A stretch of 42,645 bases of DNA, from positions 1-42,645 of the forward strand of contig JAILGS010000057.1 in NCBI GenBank assembly GCA_024696615.1, in the 5' to 3' direction. Under the pieces are notes generated by a model. That model searched no databases. It was not told the DNA's origin and worked only from the letters and a program-made list of their open reading frames with translations. A program made the translations under genes and the position numbers. Shown here piece after piece: positions 23,211-31,829 of the stretch. This stretch comes from Lachnospiraceae bacterium (GTDB lineage: Bacteria > Bacillota > Clostridia > Lachnospirales > Lachnospiraceae). Numbering within the stretch: position 1 is the first letter of the stretch; each line of letters starts with the position of its first letter.

Positions 23211-24602
23211 TTAAACCAAGTGTTCACCGACTTCTACGACATTTCCGGCACCCATAGTTATCAACAAATCATTGTTCATAGCAATTTTACGAACATAGGA
23301 TTCGATTTTTTCAAAGGAATCAAAATACTCGCAGGAAGCGCCCAGTGCCAGGATTTCCTCCTGTAAAGTCTTAGAACTGATTCCCAAGGTATCTGTCTCA
23401 CGAGCCGCATAGATATCTGCTAAAATCACTAAGTCCGCATGGGAGAGAGCCTTCGCAAAATCCTTTAAGAAGGCCTTGGTACGGGTATAGGTATGTGGCT
23501 GGAAGATTACGATCAGACGATTGTGAGGGTAATTCTTCGCCCCCTTTAAGGTAGCCTCAATCTCTGCCGGGTGATGCGCATAGTCATCGATCACTGTGGC
23601 ATGATTAGGCTCTAACATACCTTTATATTCGAAACGACGTTTCGTTCCCTTATAATTAAGAAGGGACGCACACATTTGCTCCATGGAAACAGAGAGCAGG
23701 TCTCCCACAGCAATGGCGGCAAGGGAATTATATACATTATGAAGTCCAGGAACGGAAAGCTGAATTCTTCCGCTTGGAACACCCTTCTTTAATAAAGTAT
23801 AAGAAGGACAACCTACACTATTATAGGTAATTTCTGTGGCACTATAATCCGAACAATCCGGATTGGAGCCTACGGTAATGACCTTCTTACATGCTGCATC
23901 CTTGGTAAAGTAAGCAATATCTTCAATATCACTATTAATGACCAGGGCACCATCTTCCGGAAGGAGCTCTACGAACTTCTTAAAGGAATGACGAATATCC
24001 GCAAGATCCTTAAAGAAATCCAGATGATCTTCCTGCACATTTAAGATGACATTGATGGTTGGTGCAAAGGATAGGAAGCTATTGGTATATTCGCAGGCTT
24101 CACAGACGAATACATCGGAATGACCGATTCTAAAATTACCGCCGATGGAATCGAGTATACCACCTAAGGAAATGGTAGGATCTAAGCCCGCACCCATGGT
24201 GATTTCAGAAATCATGGAAGAAGTTGTGGTTTTTCCATGAGTTCCTGCAATATTAATGGCGGTAGGGTAGTTGGCCATGACAGAACCAAGAAGATCCGCA
24301 CGTGGAATGACATGGGCCACTTTCTTTCTGGCTTCCATTAATTCCGGATTATCTTCATGAATGGCAGCAGTATAAACTACCATGTCTAAATCATCACTAA
24401 TATTGGAAGCAGCCTGTGGATAGTGAATCACACAGCCTAAGTCCTCTAATTCCTTCGTTAATTCGGAAGGCTTTCCATCGGAGCCGCTGACACGAAATCC
24501 CTTACTGACTAATAACTTGGCAAGGCCGCTCATACTAATGCCGCCAATACCAATAAAATGAATATTACATGGTTTATTAAAATCTAAATTTGGACGCTTC
24601 AT
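23211..24602 (-). CDS. murC: UDP-N-acetylmuramate--L-alanine ligase
   Basis: Adds L-alanine to UDP-MurNAc with ATP, the first amino acid of the peptidoglycan stem, in the cytoplasm. The 463-residue protein has the Mur-ligase N-terminal domain opening with NIHFIGIGGISMSGLA (UDP-sugar binding Rossmann fold), the P-loop NIAGTHGKTTTSSMI (about residue 110), the EACEYTNSF segment, ILNVQEDHLDFF with metal-binding His, and the C-terminal IDDYAHHPAEIEATLKG block, all standard for MurC. Start after AAGGAG. It has its own promoter (24670-24642, reverse strand). The DnaB/DnaD-like gene lies 229 bases downstream with its own promoter, and no terminator is visible between them. Confidence 0.97.
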   Translation of the reverse strand: MKRPNLDFNKPCNIHFIGIGGISMSGLAKLLVSKGFRVSGSDGKPSELTKELEDLGCVIHYPQAASNISDDLDMVVYTAAIHEDNPELMEARKKVAHVIPRADLLGSVMANYPTAINIAGTHGKTTTSSMISEITMGAGLDPTISLGGILDSIGGNFRIGHSDVFVCEACEYTNSFLSFAPTINVILNVQEDHLDFFKDLADIRHSFKKFVELLPEDGALVINSDIEDIAYFTKDAACKKVITVGSNPDCSDYSATEITYNSVGCPSYTLLKKGVPSGRIQLSVPGLHNVYNSLAAIAVGDLLSVSMEQMCASLLNYKGTKRRFEYKGMLEPNHATVIDDYAHHPAEIEATLKGAKNYPHNRLIVIFQPHTYTRTKAFLKDFAKALSHADLVILADIYAARETDTLGISSKTLQEEILALGASCEYFDSFEKIESYVRKIAMNNDLLITMGAGNVVEVGEHLV

Positions 24603-24641
24603 GACACATCTCCTTACAATCGTTCATTTGCAATGATTCCT

Positions 24642-24670
24642 ATTATAGTGAGTTTGGGTTGGATTTTCAA
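24642..24670 (-). promoter_or_regulatory. Promoter of murC
   Basis: On the reverse strand, TTGAAA (24670-24665) and a perfect TATAAT (24647-24642) are 17 bases apart, giving a short ~35-base leader. Confidence 0.82.
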
Positions 24671-24678
24671 TATGAATA

Positions 24679-24688
24679 CAGTATACTG
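24679..24688. promoter_or_regulatory. Palindrome CAGTATACTG upstream of murC
   Basis: A perfect ten-base palindrome lies nine bases upstream of the murC -35 and about 70 bases upstream of the glgC -35, between the two divergent genes. It could be an operator for either gene; its short length also allows chance. Confidence 0.3.
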
Positions 24689-24758
24689 CGAATGTACACA
24701 GTTTAAACATATTCCTTGGATATTTTTTACAAATTTCTTACATATTTTGAATGTTTTA

Positions 24759-24788
24759 TTCACACCTTTTTCCAAAGTGTGTTATAAT
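24759..24788 (+). promoter_or_regulatory. Promoter of the glgC-glgD-spoVG operon
   Basis: TTCACA (24759-24764) and a perfect TATAAT (24783-24788) are 18 bases apart, with a TGT extended -10. The leader is about 28 bases. Confidence 0.8.
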
Positions 24789-24822
24789 GATTGTATCAAT
24801 TTTTGTGCAACGAGGTGATAGC

Positions 24823-26097
24823 ATGATTAAAAAAGAAATGATCGCCATGCTGTTAGCAGGCGGACAAGGCAGCAGACTGGGTGTGCTAACTTCTAAAGTA
24901 GCCAAGCCAGCAGTTTCCTTCGGTGGCAAATATCGAATTATTGATTTTCCACTGAGTAACTGTATCAATTCGGGGGTTGACACAGTAGGTGTACTTACGC
25001 AGTATCAGCCACTTCGATTGAATGCACATATCGGGATCGGAATTCCATGGGATTTGGACCGAAATGTGGGCGGTGTTACGGTACTTCCACCATATGAGAA
25101 GAGTACTAGTAGTGAGTGGTATACAGGTACTGCCAATGCAATTTATCAGAACTTAGAATATATGGAGTCCTATAATCCGGAATACGTTCTGATTCTCTCT
25201 GGAGATCATATCTATAAGATGGATTATACCGTGATGTTGGATTATCATAAGGCCAACAATGCGGATGTAACGATCGCAGCCATGCCGGTTCCAATTGAGG
25301 AAGCCAGCAGATTTGGTGTGGTTATTACGGATGAGAATAATCGAATTAAAGAATTCGAGGAAAAACCAGCTCAGCCACGTAGTAACCTTGCATCCATGGG
25401 TATCTATATTTTCAGCTGGAAAGTCTTAAAAGAAGCGCTGATTAAATTAAAAGATCAGCCTGAATGTGACTTTGGTAAGCATATTATTCCATATTGCTTC
25501 TCTAATGATATGCGTTTATTTGCATATGAATTTAATGGCTATTGGAAGGATGTAGGAACTCTTAGTTCTTACTGGGAAGCGAATATGGAGCTCATCGATA
25601 TTATTCCTGTCTTTAATCTATATGAAGAATTCTGGAAGATTTATACGAAGAGTGATGCTCCACAGCCTGGCTATCTGGGAGTGAATTCCCGGGTGGAGAG
25701 GTGTATTATTGCAGAAAGTACCGAGATTGAAGGAACGGTACTGAATTCTGTGATTGGTCCTGGCGTTGTGGTGGAAGAAGGAGCAGTTGTTCGTGATTCC
25801 ATCGTTATGAAGGATTCTGTAATTAAGAAGGGCACAGTCCTGGATCGTTGTATCGTTGCCGAAGGTGTTGTCATCGGTGAGAACTGCGAACTTGGTATTG
25901 GCGATGAAGCCGAGAATCGCTCCTTCCCTAAAATCTATAAAGGTGGCTTAGTTACTATTGGTGAGAAGTCCGTAATTCCTAAGGGAGTTAAGATCGGTAA
26001 GAATACCGCAATCTTTGGTGAGACGGAACTAGAGGACTATCCAGATGGTATGCTTGAAGCTGGTGGCACAATTATTAAGGTAGGTGAAGAAGAATGA
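24823..26097 (+). CDS. glgC: Glucose-1-phosphate adenylyltransferase, catalytic subunit
   Basis: Makes ADP-glucose from glucose 1-phosphate and ATP, the committed step of glycogen synthesis. The 424-residue protein starts with the nucleotidyltransferase loop [23 protein letters not shown], has [14 protein letters not shown], the catalytic [12 protein letters not shown] with its Asp (about residue 134), the FEEKP glucose-1-phosphate site and a C-terminal left-handed beta-helix of hexapeptide repeats ([19 protein letters not shown]). The frame is open upstream, but the ATG at 24823 with GAGGTGAT ahead of it gives the family start. Its last codons overlap glgD by four bases, so translation is coupled and the subunits are made together. 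Confidence 0.97.
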   Translation: MIKKEMIAMLLAGGQGSRLGVLTSKVAKPAVSFGGKYRIIDFPLSNCINSGVDTVGVLTQYQPLRLNAHIGIGIPWDLDRNVGGVTVLPPYEKSTSSEWYTGTANAIYQNLEYMESYNPEYVLILSGDHIYKMDYTVMLDYHKANNADVTIAAMPVPIEEASRFGVVITDENNRIKEFEEKPAQPRSNLASMGIYIFSWKVLKEALIKLKDQPECDFGKHIIPYCFSNDMRLFAYEFNGYWKDVGTLSSYWEANMELIDIIPVFNLYEEFWKIYTKSDAPQPGYLGVNSRVERCIIAESTEIEGTVLNSVIGPGVVVEEGAVVRDSIVMKDSVIKKGTVLDRCIVAEGVVIGENCELGIGDEAENRSFPKIYKGGLVTIGEKSVIPKGVKIGKNTAIFGETELEDYPDGMLEAGGTIIKVGEEE

Positions 26098-27215
26098 AAG
26101 CGATAGGAATCATTTTAGCCGGTGGCAATAATAAGAATATGAAGGAATTATCCAAGAAGCGTGCGATTGCAGCCATGCCGATTGCTGGTACCTTCCGTAG
26201 TATTGACTTTGCATTGAGTAACATGGCGAATGCTCATATTAAGAAAGTCGCTGTTCTTACTCAATATAATGCTCGTTCGTTAAATGAACATCTGAGTTCT
26301 TCCAAGTGGTGGGATTTTGGTCGTAAGCAGGGCGGTTTATATGTATTAACCCCAACCATTTCTGCCGACAATGGATTCTGGTATCGTGGTACAGCGGATG
26401 CGCTGGCACAGAATTTGGATTTCTTAAAGAATAGTCATGAACCATATGTGGTGATTGCTTCCGGTGATGGTATCTACAAGCTGGATTACAATAAGGTATT
26501 GGAATACCATATTGAGAAGAAGGCGGATATCACGGTTGTAGTGAAGAAAGTAGAACAGGGAACGGATGTAAGCCGTTTTGGTGTTGTTTCTTTGGATGAC
26601 GATGGTAGAGTGACGAATTTTGAAGAGAAGCCGATCGAGACCCAGTTTAATACGATTTCTACTGGTGTTTATGTGATCCGTAGAAGACAGTTGATTGAAC
26701 TGATTGAGAAGGCTTCTGCCGAAGATCGGTATGATTTTGTACAGGATATTCTCGTTCGACATAAGAACGTTAAGAAGATTTACGGATATAAGTTGAATTC
26801 TTACTGGAGTAATATTTCCACCGTGGATTCTTACTTCCAGACCAATATGGATTTCTTAAACAAGGATATCCGTAATTATTTCTTCAAAGAATATCCACAG
26901 GTAAATACCAAGGCGGAAGATCTTCCACCAGCAAAATACAATGCTGGCTCCGAGATTCGAAACTGTTTGGTAGGTAGTGGTAGTATTGTGAATGGCAAGG
27001 CGGAGAATTCCATTATCTTCAAGAAGGCATACATTGGAAATAACTGTATTGTAAAGAATTCCATTATTCTCAATGATGTATATATTGGCGATAATTCCGT
27101 CATAGAGAATTGTATTGTGGAAAGTCATAATACGATTCGAGCGAATAGTAGCTTTATCGGTGAGGACGGAAAGGTTCGAATTGTTATTGAGCAAGCGTCT
27201 CGATATGATGCATAA
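26094..27215 (+). CDS. glgD: Glucose-1-phosphate adenylyltransferase, GlgD subunit
   Basis: A 373-residue paralog of GlgC, the regulatory partner in the Firmicute heterotetramer. The N-terminal loop is degenerate: [18 protein letters not shown] lacks the GxGxRL pattern and catalytic Arg of GlgC, which supports a non-catalytic role. [25 protein letters not shown] and the beta-helix repeats at the C-terminus ([20 protein letters not shown]) are kept. It is shorter than GlgC by about 50 residues. In characterised Firmicutes GlgD raises GlgC activity. The ATG overlaps the glgC stop (ATGA). Confidence 0.95.
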   Translation: MKAIGIILAGGNNKNMKELSKKRAIAAMPIAGTFRSIDFALSNMANAHIKKVAVLTQYNARSLNEHLSSSKWWDFGRKQGGLYVLTPTISADNGFWYRGTADALAQNLDFLKNSHEPYVVIASGDGIYKLDYNKVLEYHIEKKADITVVVKKVEQGTDVSRFGVVSLDDDGRVTNFEEKPIETQFNTISTGVYVIRRRQLIELIEKASAEDRYDFVQDILVRHKNVKKIYGYKLNSYWSNISTVDSYFQTNMDFLNKDIRNYFFKEYPQVNTKAEDLPPAKYNAGSEIRNCLVGSGSIVNGKAENSIIFKKAYIGNNCIVKNSIILNDVYIGDNSVIENCIVESHNTIRANSSFIGEDGKVRIVIEQASRYDA

Positions 27216-27237
27216 TAATGGATGGGGGATGTAAGGC

Positions 27238-27504
27238 ATGAATATTACAGATATTAGAGTAAGAAAGATCGAGAAAGACACTAAGATGAAAGCAGTTGTT
27301 TCAATCACCATTGATGATGTATTCGTGGTACATGATATTAAGGTGATCGAAGGAGAGAAGGGACTGTTTATCGCGATGCCAAGTCGTAAATCGACGGATG
27401 GCGAATATCGTGATGTGGCTCATCCAATTAATTCTGAGACCCGTAAGGATCTTCAGGATATGATTTTAAAAGCATATGCAGAAGCTGAGGATGCACCTCA
27501 GTAA
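27238..27504 (+). CDS. spoVG: SpoVG family regulator
   Basis: An 88-residue small nucleic-acid-binding protein. The family pattern [37 protein letters not shown], then [21 protein letters not shown], is intact. SpoVG affects septation and sporulation in Bacillus and virulence and capsule genes in other Firmicutes by binding DNA or RNA. Its place 22 bases after glgD, ahead of a strong terminator, links it to the glycogen operon. Whether this organism sporulates cannot be judged here. Confidence 0.97.
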   Translation: MNITDIRVRKIEKDTKMKAVVSITIDDVFVVHDIKVIEGEKGLFIAMPSRKSTDGEYRDVAHPINSETRKDLQDMILKAYAEAEDAPQ

Positions 27505-27548
27505 GAAGAATATGTGCTTTAGGGTAAAATAGGATATGGGATAATCAT

Positions 27549-27590
27549 AATATCACGCTACACACCTAGGTGGGTAGCGTGATATTTTTA
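27549..27590 (+). terminator. Terminator after spoVG
   Basis: AATATCACGCTAC (27549-27561) pairs with GTAGCGTGATATT (27574-27586) and is extended by an inner CACC/GGTG stem, followed by a T run. It closes the glg operon. Confidence 0.93.
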
Positions 27591-27680
27591 TATGATCTTT
27601 TCTTGTTTTTCATTTCATTGATAGAAAAGTTATGATAACATAATCACTAGAGGAAATGAGAGAAAGGATTGTATGATTTC

Positions 27681-28742
27681 ATGAGATATCCAGAATTCTT
27701 ACCGGAGCAGGGGACTATCGGTCTAGTGGCTCCATCCTTTGGCTGTGCAACCGAACCCTATCAGTCAACATTTCAGAATGCAATCAAGACCTGGAAAGCA
27801 CAGGGCTTTCAGATTGTGGAAGGCCCTAATTGTCGAGTGAGTGCAGGCATTGGAATTAGCAATACTCCCGCCCTATGTGGGGAGGAATTAAATACAGCCT
27901 ATGCTTCTTTGGAAAGTGATGTGTTATTTTCCTGTGGCGGCGGTGAATTAATGTGTGAAGTGATTCCATATATGGATTTTGAGGCCATGAAGGCTGCAAA
28001 ACCGAAGTGGTTTCAGGGATATTCGGACAATACGAATTTTACGTATCTGTCCACCACCATCTTAGACACGGCAGCAGTGTATGGGCCATGTGCCCCAAAC
28101 TTTGGGATGAGCCCATGGCATCCATGCCTTGAGGACTCCATGGAATTTCTGAAGGGAAAAAAATTAACCTTTCAGGGATACCCTTCCTGGGAGAAGGAGA
28201 GCCTAAAGGATGAGGAACATCCCCTTGTGCCATATCATACCACGGAAGAGACGAAGTATATGGTATATGTGCCAAAGGGAGAGAAAGCAAGTGGCATTCA
28301 ACCTGGAGAAGAGGTGGAAATGTCCGTGGAAGGGCGTCTTGTGGGCGGTTGCATGGACTGTTTAGGAACACTTCTTGGAACAGAATTTGACCATACGAAG
28401 GAATTTATCAAGCGGTATGAAAAGGACGGAATCCTTTGGTTTTTAGAGGCCTGTGACTTAAATGTTATGGGAATTCGCCGTACCATCTGGCAAATGAAGC
28501 ACGCAGGATGGTTTGAGCATGCGAAGGGATTTTTAATCGGCCGCCCAATGCACTTTGACGAGGGATTTTTGGGACTGAATCAGTACCATGCAGTGGTGGA
28601 TCTGTTACAAGAGCTGCAGGTGCCAATGATCATGGATGTGGATTTTGGACATCTCCCACCGGCCATTCCCATGGTGAGCGGCGCGTATGCGAAGGCAACT
28701 CTGACGCGGGGAAAGTTTGAAATTACCTATGACCTTCGCTAG
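27681..28742 (+). CDS. S66 family LD-carboxypeptidase
   Basis: A 353-residue cytoplasmic peptidase that removes the terminal D-Ala from murein tetrapeptides in cell-wall recycling. The S66 triad is visible: Ser115 (FQGYSDNTN), Glu256 (FLEACDLN) and His324 (DFGHLPPAIP). The start is a choice between ATG 27681 and a TTG four codons earlier that touches the AAAGGA ribosome site; the ATG is preferred. A related S66 member is the MccF-type immunity peptidase, which hydrolyses acyl-sulfamoyl adenylates, so that function cannot be excluded; this sequence has MccF-like length. No terminator follows, and a partly duplicated 13-bp segment covers the stop codon. Confidence 0.9.
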   Translation: MRYPEFLPEQGTIGLVAPSFGCATEPYQSTFQNAIKTWKAQGFQIVEGPNCRVSAGIGISNTPALCGEELNTAYASLESDVLFSCGGGELMCEVIPYMDFEAMKAAKPKWFQGYSDNTNFTYLSTTILDTAAVYGPCAPNFGMSPWHPCLEDSMEFLKGKKLTFQGYPSWEKESLKDEEHPLVPYHTTEETKYMVYVPKGEKASGIQPGEEVEMSVEGRLVGGCMDCLGTLLGTEFDHTKEFIKRYEKDGILWFLEACDLNVMGIRRTIWQMKHAGWFEHAKGFLIGRPMHFDEGFLGLNQYHAVVDLLQELQVPMIMDVDFGHLPPAIPMVSGAYAKATLTRGKFEITYDLR

Positions 28743-28791
28743 GCCCAGTACGAGGACCTATATGAGGACTTTCACTTGGACCTTCGTTAGG
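28731..28791 (+). repeat. 13-bp direct repeat across the end of the S66 gene
   Basis: GACCTTCGCTAGG (28731-28743), which includes the stop codon, recurs with one change at 28779-28791, 48 bases later. GAGGAC is also repeated between them. It looks like a small decayed duplication. Confidence 0.5.
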
Positions 28792-28874
28792 AACTTTACT
28801 TGGCCCTCTGGCACAAATGTTGTACCACGGGGACTTTTCGAAGAACTGATATTAAATATAAGGAAGACGGGGAT

Positions 28875-30512
28875 ATGAAATTAAAACGTTGGGCCATGGC
28901 CCTTACCATGTGCACAGCAGTTGGGGTGACTGGCTGTGGACTGATGCAACAAGAAAAATATGAACAACTTCCGAATCTAATAGAGACTTCTGCCGGGGAG
29001 CGAAGTCTTGCAGAGAGTGAGGAAGGAGGTGCGGAAACACTGGCTCCTGTAGAAACAGGAGCTGCCGGAGGAACGGGAGTGTCAGGCGAAACACTGGCTC
29101 CTGGGGATGGATTATTTTATACCAAGGATAATCCGGCACCAAGTCTATCAGAAAGTGGCGCAGATGGAGTAAGTGCAACTGGAGCAAGTGCAACTGGAAC
29201 TGCGGGTGGCAATGCTAGCGCAGATGGAACTACACAGGCAGTGGAGAAGAACATTACCGCGAGTGTAGTTGATGGCACAAGCACTGCGAACGATGGCGTA
29301 TCCACAGGCGACGCAACAGATGGCGCAACCACTGCAGGCGACGCAAGCACTGCAAACGACGGCACAACCTCCGAAACCAGCCAAGAACCTCTGGGATTAG
29401 AGTTGGAGTGCATGAAAGAAGTTACCGTATATTCCTACATGACGGTGGGAGATTTGATTACGGATTGCAATGTGACTGTGGAGCGGAATTTGGATGCGAT
29501 TTTAGATACCAATGAGATTGGCGAGCATACCATCGTAATCCCATACAATTATCAGGGCAAATTATATCGAAAGAGCTTCACCTACGAAATCGTGGATAAT
29601 GAAGCACCGATTTTATTCACTTATAGTAGAAATATTCAGTTAAAAAATGGCTGGGCCTTTGATCCAGCGGCCTATGTAAGTTATGGTGATAATGCGGATC
29701 CATCCCCAACGGTGGGATATAGCGGTCATCTGGACACTAGTACCAATGGCACCTATGCCGTAGTGGCCTATGTGGAGGATGCATCCGGAAATCGCTCCAC
29801 TTGGAATATGAATATTAACGTGGTGAATACGATTCAGAAGAGCAGCGGTTCTAGTTATACGGATACCAGAACCAGAATCCCATTCTCCTCTTTGCGGGAT
29901 ACCTATACGGATGAGGGCTTAGAATACGGTATTGACGTGTCCAAGTGGCAGGGAAATATTGATTTTGAGGCGGTAAAGAATGCAGGTTGTGACTTTGTGA
30001 TCATGCGAATCGGTCATCATGGCACGGATTTAACCATGGATACCTATTATGAGCAGAACATGAAGAATGCCAAGGCTGCGGGATTAAAAGTGGGCGTGTA
30101 TCTTTACACCACGGATAATACCGAAGAAGGCGCAAGGGAGCATGCTCGCTGGATTGTGGAGCAGTTAGATGGCGCAAGTTTGGATTTTCCGATTGTATTT
30201 GACTGGGAGAATTGGGAAGATTTCCAGCAGTACGGCATCAGTCTCCATGAGTTAAATGAAGTATTTAACGCATTCCATGATGAGTTAGCGAAGTATGGAT
30301 ATAGCGCCATGTTATACAGCAGTAAGAATTATCTTGAGAAGGTGTGGACCAATGTCCATAAGCACCCGGTATGGCTTGCCAATTACGTAAGTCAGACCGA
30401 ATATGCAGGAGATTACGTGATGTGGCAGTTTAGCAGTTGCGGACGAATCGATGGAATTGCAGGGGATGTGGATCTAGATCTTTTATATACGGATCGAATT
30501 ACCTGGGAGTAA
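28875..30512 (+). CDS. Lipoprotein with GH25 lysozyme-like domain
   Basis: A 545-residue exported lipoprotein. The signal peptide ends at VTGC (lipidated Cys21). Residues ~30-170 are a Gly/Ala/Ser/Thr-rich, mucin-like spacer with short direct repeats. Residues ~175-310 carry one or two Ig-like segments (DNEAPILFTYSRNIQL). The C-terminal domain is GH25 muramidase: GIDVSKWQGNIDF with Asp354 and the catalytic FDWENW (Asp443, Glu445). GH25 enzymes cleave the beta-1,4 MurNAc-GlcNAc bond, so this is a wall-remodelling enzyme held on the cell surface. The frame is open upstream to 28800, but the signal peptide and GGGGAT ribosome site set the start at 28875. A separate promoter is not clear. Confidence 0.92.
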   Translation: MKLKRWAMALTMCTAVGVTGCGLMQQEKYEQLPNLIETSAGERSLAESEEGGAETLAPVETGAAGGTGVSGETLAPGDGLFYTKDNPAPSLSESGADGVSATGASATGTAGGNASADGTTQAVEKNITASVVDGTSTANDGVSTGDATDGATTAGDASTANDGTTSETSQEPLGLELECMKEVTVYSYMTVGDLITDCNVTVERNLDAILDTNEIGEHTIVIPYNYQGKLYRKSFTYEIVDNEAPILFTYSRNIQLKNGWAFDPAAYVSYGDNADPSPTVGYSGHLDTSTNGTYAVVAYVEDASGNRSTWNMNINVVNTIQKSSGSSYTDTRTRIPFSSLRDTYTDEGLEYGIDVSKWQGNIDFEAVKNAGCDFVIMRIGHHGTDLTMDTYYEQNMKNAKAAGLKVGVYLYTTDNTEEGAREHARWIVEQLDGASLDFPIVFDWENWEDFQQYGISLHELNEVFNAFHDELAKYGYSAMLYSSKNYLEKVWTNVHKHPVWLANYVSQTEYAGDYVMWQFSSCGRIDGIAGDVDLDLLYTDRITWE

Positions 30513-30576
30513 GTGTACCAATGTGGAAAATCGTGCAGATTTTCGATGGCGAATATATTTTTTTCTTTCAATAAAA

Positions 30577-30609
30577 TTTAAGGTTCATTTAAGTTTCGAC
30601 TGTTATAGT
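30577..30609 (+). promoter_or_regulatory. Promoter of the putative small RNA with OmpR-type direct repeats
   Basis: TTTAAG occurs at 30577-30582 and 30588-30593, 11 bases apart, the spacing typical of OmpR/PhoB-family binding sites. The second copy overlaps the -35 region, and TGTTATAGT (30601-30609) is an extended -10 with no good -35, the usual layout of an activator-dependent promoter. Confidence 0.55.
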
Positions 30610-30615
30610 TACATC

Positions 30616-30716
30616 ATCGAAGGAAACGTAATCCCCACGTGACTTCGAGTGAAATATCTTTTTCCCCTTTTTTTCCCTAATTAATGGGCCAGCTTCGGCT
30701 GGCCCATTAATTGTTT
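30616..30716 (+). ncRNA. Putative small regulatory RNA
   Basis: The stretch 30513-30890 has no gene. Between the promoter at 30577-30609 and a strong terminator lie about 100 bases with no start codon or ribosome site. The predicted RNA has a 5' hairpin (TCGAAG 30617-30622 with CTTCGA 30642-30647, inner ACGT/ACGT), a single-stranded pyrimidine tract of runs of U and C at 30658-30677 complementary to AGGGG-type ribosome sites, then the terminator stem at 30679-30712. This is the architecture of Gram-positive trans-acting small RNAs. It could instead be an untranslated leader of the Sel1 lipoprotein gene, which however has its own promoter after the terminator. Confidence 0.5.
30679..30716 (+). 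terminator. Very stable terminator with UUCG loop
   Basis: A perfect 15-bp stem (AATTAATGGGCCAGC at 30679-30693 with its complement at 30698-30712) closed by a TTCG tetraloop, followed by GTTTT. It ends the putative small RNA and isolates the Sel1 gene. Confidence 0.92.
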
Positions 30717-30725
30717 TGGGAGTTG

Positions 30726-30754
30726 TTGACACCAGTGGTTGCAAGTTGTAAACT
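30726..30754 (+). promoter_or_regulatory. Likely promoter of the Sel1 lipoprotein gene
   Basis: A perfect TTGACA (30726-30731) and TAAACT (30749-30754) are 17 bases apart. The predicted leader is about 130 bases; I see no further clear structure in it. Confidence 0.6.
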
Positions 30755-30890
30755 TTTCTATGTATGCATTTTCATAAACTCGGAAATGATTCTATGGAAT
30801 ATGCGAGCTTCATGGAAGGGAATCCATGGAATAACATTTTCACAAAAGGAAAGAGAAGGGCTTTCTGAGTTGAAAAATAAGGAGAATAAT

Positions 30891-31688
30891 ATGAAGAGTG
30901 GACATTGGAAGCAAATCCTGAAAAAGACTTTAGTTACTTCGGCATTAAGCTTGAGCATGGTTGCTGCATTTACCGCATGTGGTAAGAAACAAGAGGACGA
31001 TGAGATCGTCATGAACTCAGCAGCTACCCAGGCTCCAGATACAAGAACGGAGATGGAGCGTCTCTTAGATGAGGCCAATCGTGGTGATGGTAGAGCCATG
31101 TATGAACTGGCTTATATCTATACCTATGGTAATGAAGAAGTGGCGGTGGATTATAAGGCTGCCAATGAATGGATTGATCGCGCTAATTTAAAGGGTGTGG
31201 GAGATGCCATGAATCTTCGTGGAGACATGTATCAGTGGGCGTTAGGAACTCCAACGGATTTGAAGGAGGCCTTAACCTGGTATAAGAAGGCTGCTTTGAA
31301 TGGTTCCACCACAGGTATGGTGAATACAGGAATTATGTACTTAGATGGTCAGGGCGTGGATCAGGATTTTGCCACTGCTTTGGAGTATTTTGAGAAGGCT
31401 GCGAAAGCAGGAGATGCTGCAGGTATGAATCGTTACGGCGTAATGTACTTCAATGCTTGGGGCGTGGATCAGGATTATGCGGTTGCCTTTGAATGGATTA
31501 GTAAGGCAGCAGAAGGTGGTAATGTTTCTGCTATGCGTAATTTGGCTGTAATGTATCGCAATGGTTATGGCGTGGAAGCGAGTCCAGAGAAGGGATTACA
31601 GTGGGAGCAGATGGCTAATGAAGCTGTTGCTGCTGCGTCAAAGACGGAAGCTGCTACGGAAGATGACGCTACTGAAGCTGCTAAATAA
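30891..31688 (+). CDS. Sel1-repeat lipoprotein
   Basis: A 265-residue surface lipoprotein. The signal peptide ends in FTAC with lipidated Cys30. From about residue 60 there are five Sel1-like helical repeats (for example GMVNTGIMYLDGQGVDQDFATALEYFEKAAKAGD and its neighbours, ~36 residues each), a solenoid that binds proteins or peptides. The tail is Ala/Thr/Glu-rich. Sel1 lipoproteins act as adaptor scaffolds; the partner here is unknown. The frame is open upstream to 30711, but AAGGAG and the signal peptide set the start at 30891. It is followed by two terminators and has its own promoter. Confidence 0.9.
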   Translation: MKSGHWKQILKKTLVTSALSLSMVAAFTACGKKQEDDEIVMNSAATQAPDTRTEMERLLDEANRGDGRAMYELAYIYTYGNEEVAVDYKAANEWIDRANLKGVGDAMNLRGDMYQWALGTPTDLKEALTWYKKAALNGSTTGMVNTGIMYLDGQGVDQDFATALEYFEKAAKAGDAAGMNRYGVMYFNAWGVDQDYAVAFEWISKAAEGGNVSAMRNLAVMYRNGYGVEASPEKGLQWEQMANEAVAAASKTEAATEDDATEAAK

Positions 31689-31728
31689 CTAGTAGAATGA
31701 AGTATTCATAAGAATTATCCAATATCCC

Positions 31729-31761
31729 AGGTCCAGCACAAGTTTTTGTGCTGGACCTTTT
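31729..31761 (+). terminator. Terminator after the Sel1 gene
   Basis: AGGTCCAGCACAA (31729-31741) pairs perfectly with TTGTGCTGGACCT (31746-31758) around a GTTT loop, followed by TTTT. Confidence 0.94.
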
Positions 31762-31795
31762 GATTTATATGTCCCATATGACTCACATCACCATG

Positions 31796-31829
31796 AAAAA
31801 ACGCCCCGGAGTACTCCGGAGCGTTTTTT
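31796..31829. terminator. Second, symmetric terminator
   Basis: AAAAAACGC (31796-31804) pairs with GCGTTTTTT (31821-31829), enclosing a CCGGAG/CTCCGG stem. The flanking A and T runs make it able to act in both directions and add a second barrier upstream of the signalling operon. Confidence 0.9.

Noticed and set aside
26856-27311. A 151-codon reverse-strand open frame over glgD
   Set aside because: It lies opposite the beta-helix part of glgD and the start of spoVG, has no ribosome site, and its Ile/Asn-rich repeats mirror the hexapeptide repeats of glgD.
29117-29413. Low-complexity reverse-strand frames opposite the GH25 lipoprotein spacer
   Set aside because: They reflect the repetitive Gly/Ala/Thr codons of the spacer and have no start signals.
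30526-30544. Hairpin GAAAATC/GATTTTC after the GH25 gene as a terminator
   Set aside because: The stem is A-T rich and weak, and the T run comes too far downstream to be convincing.
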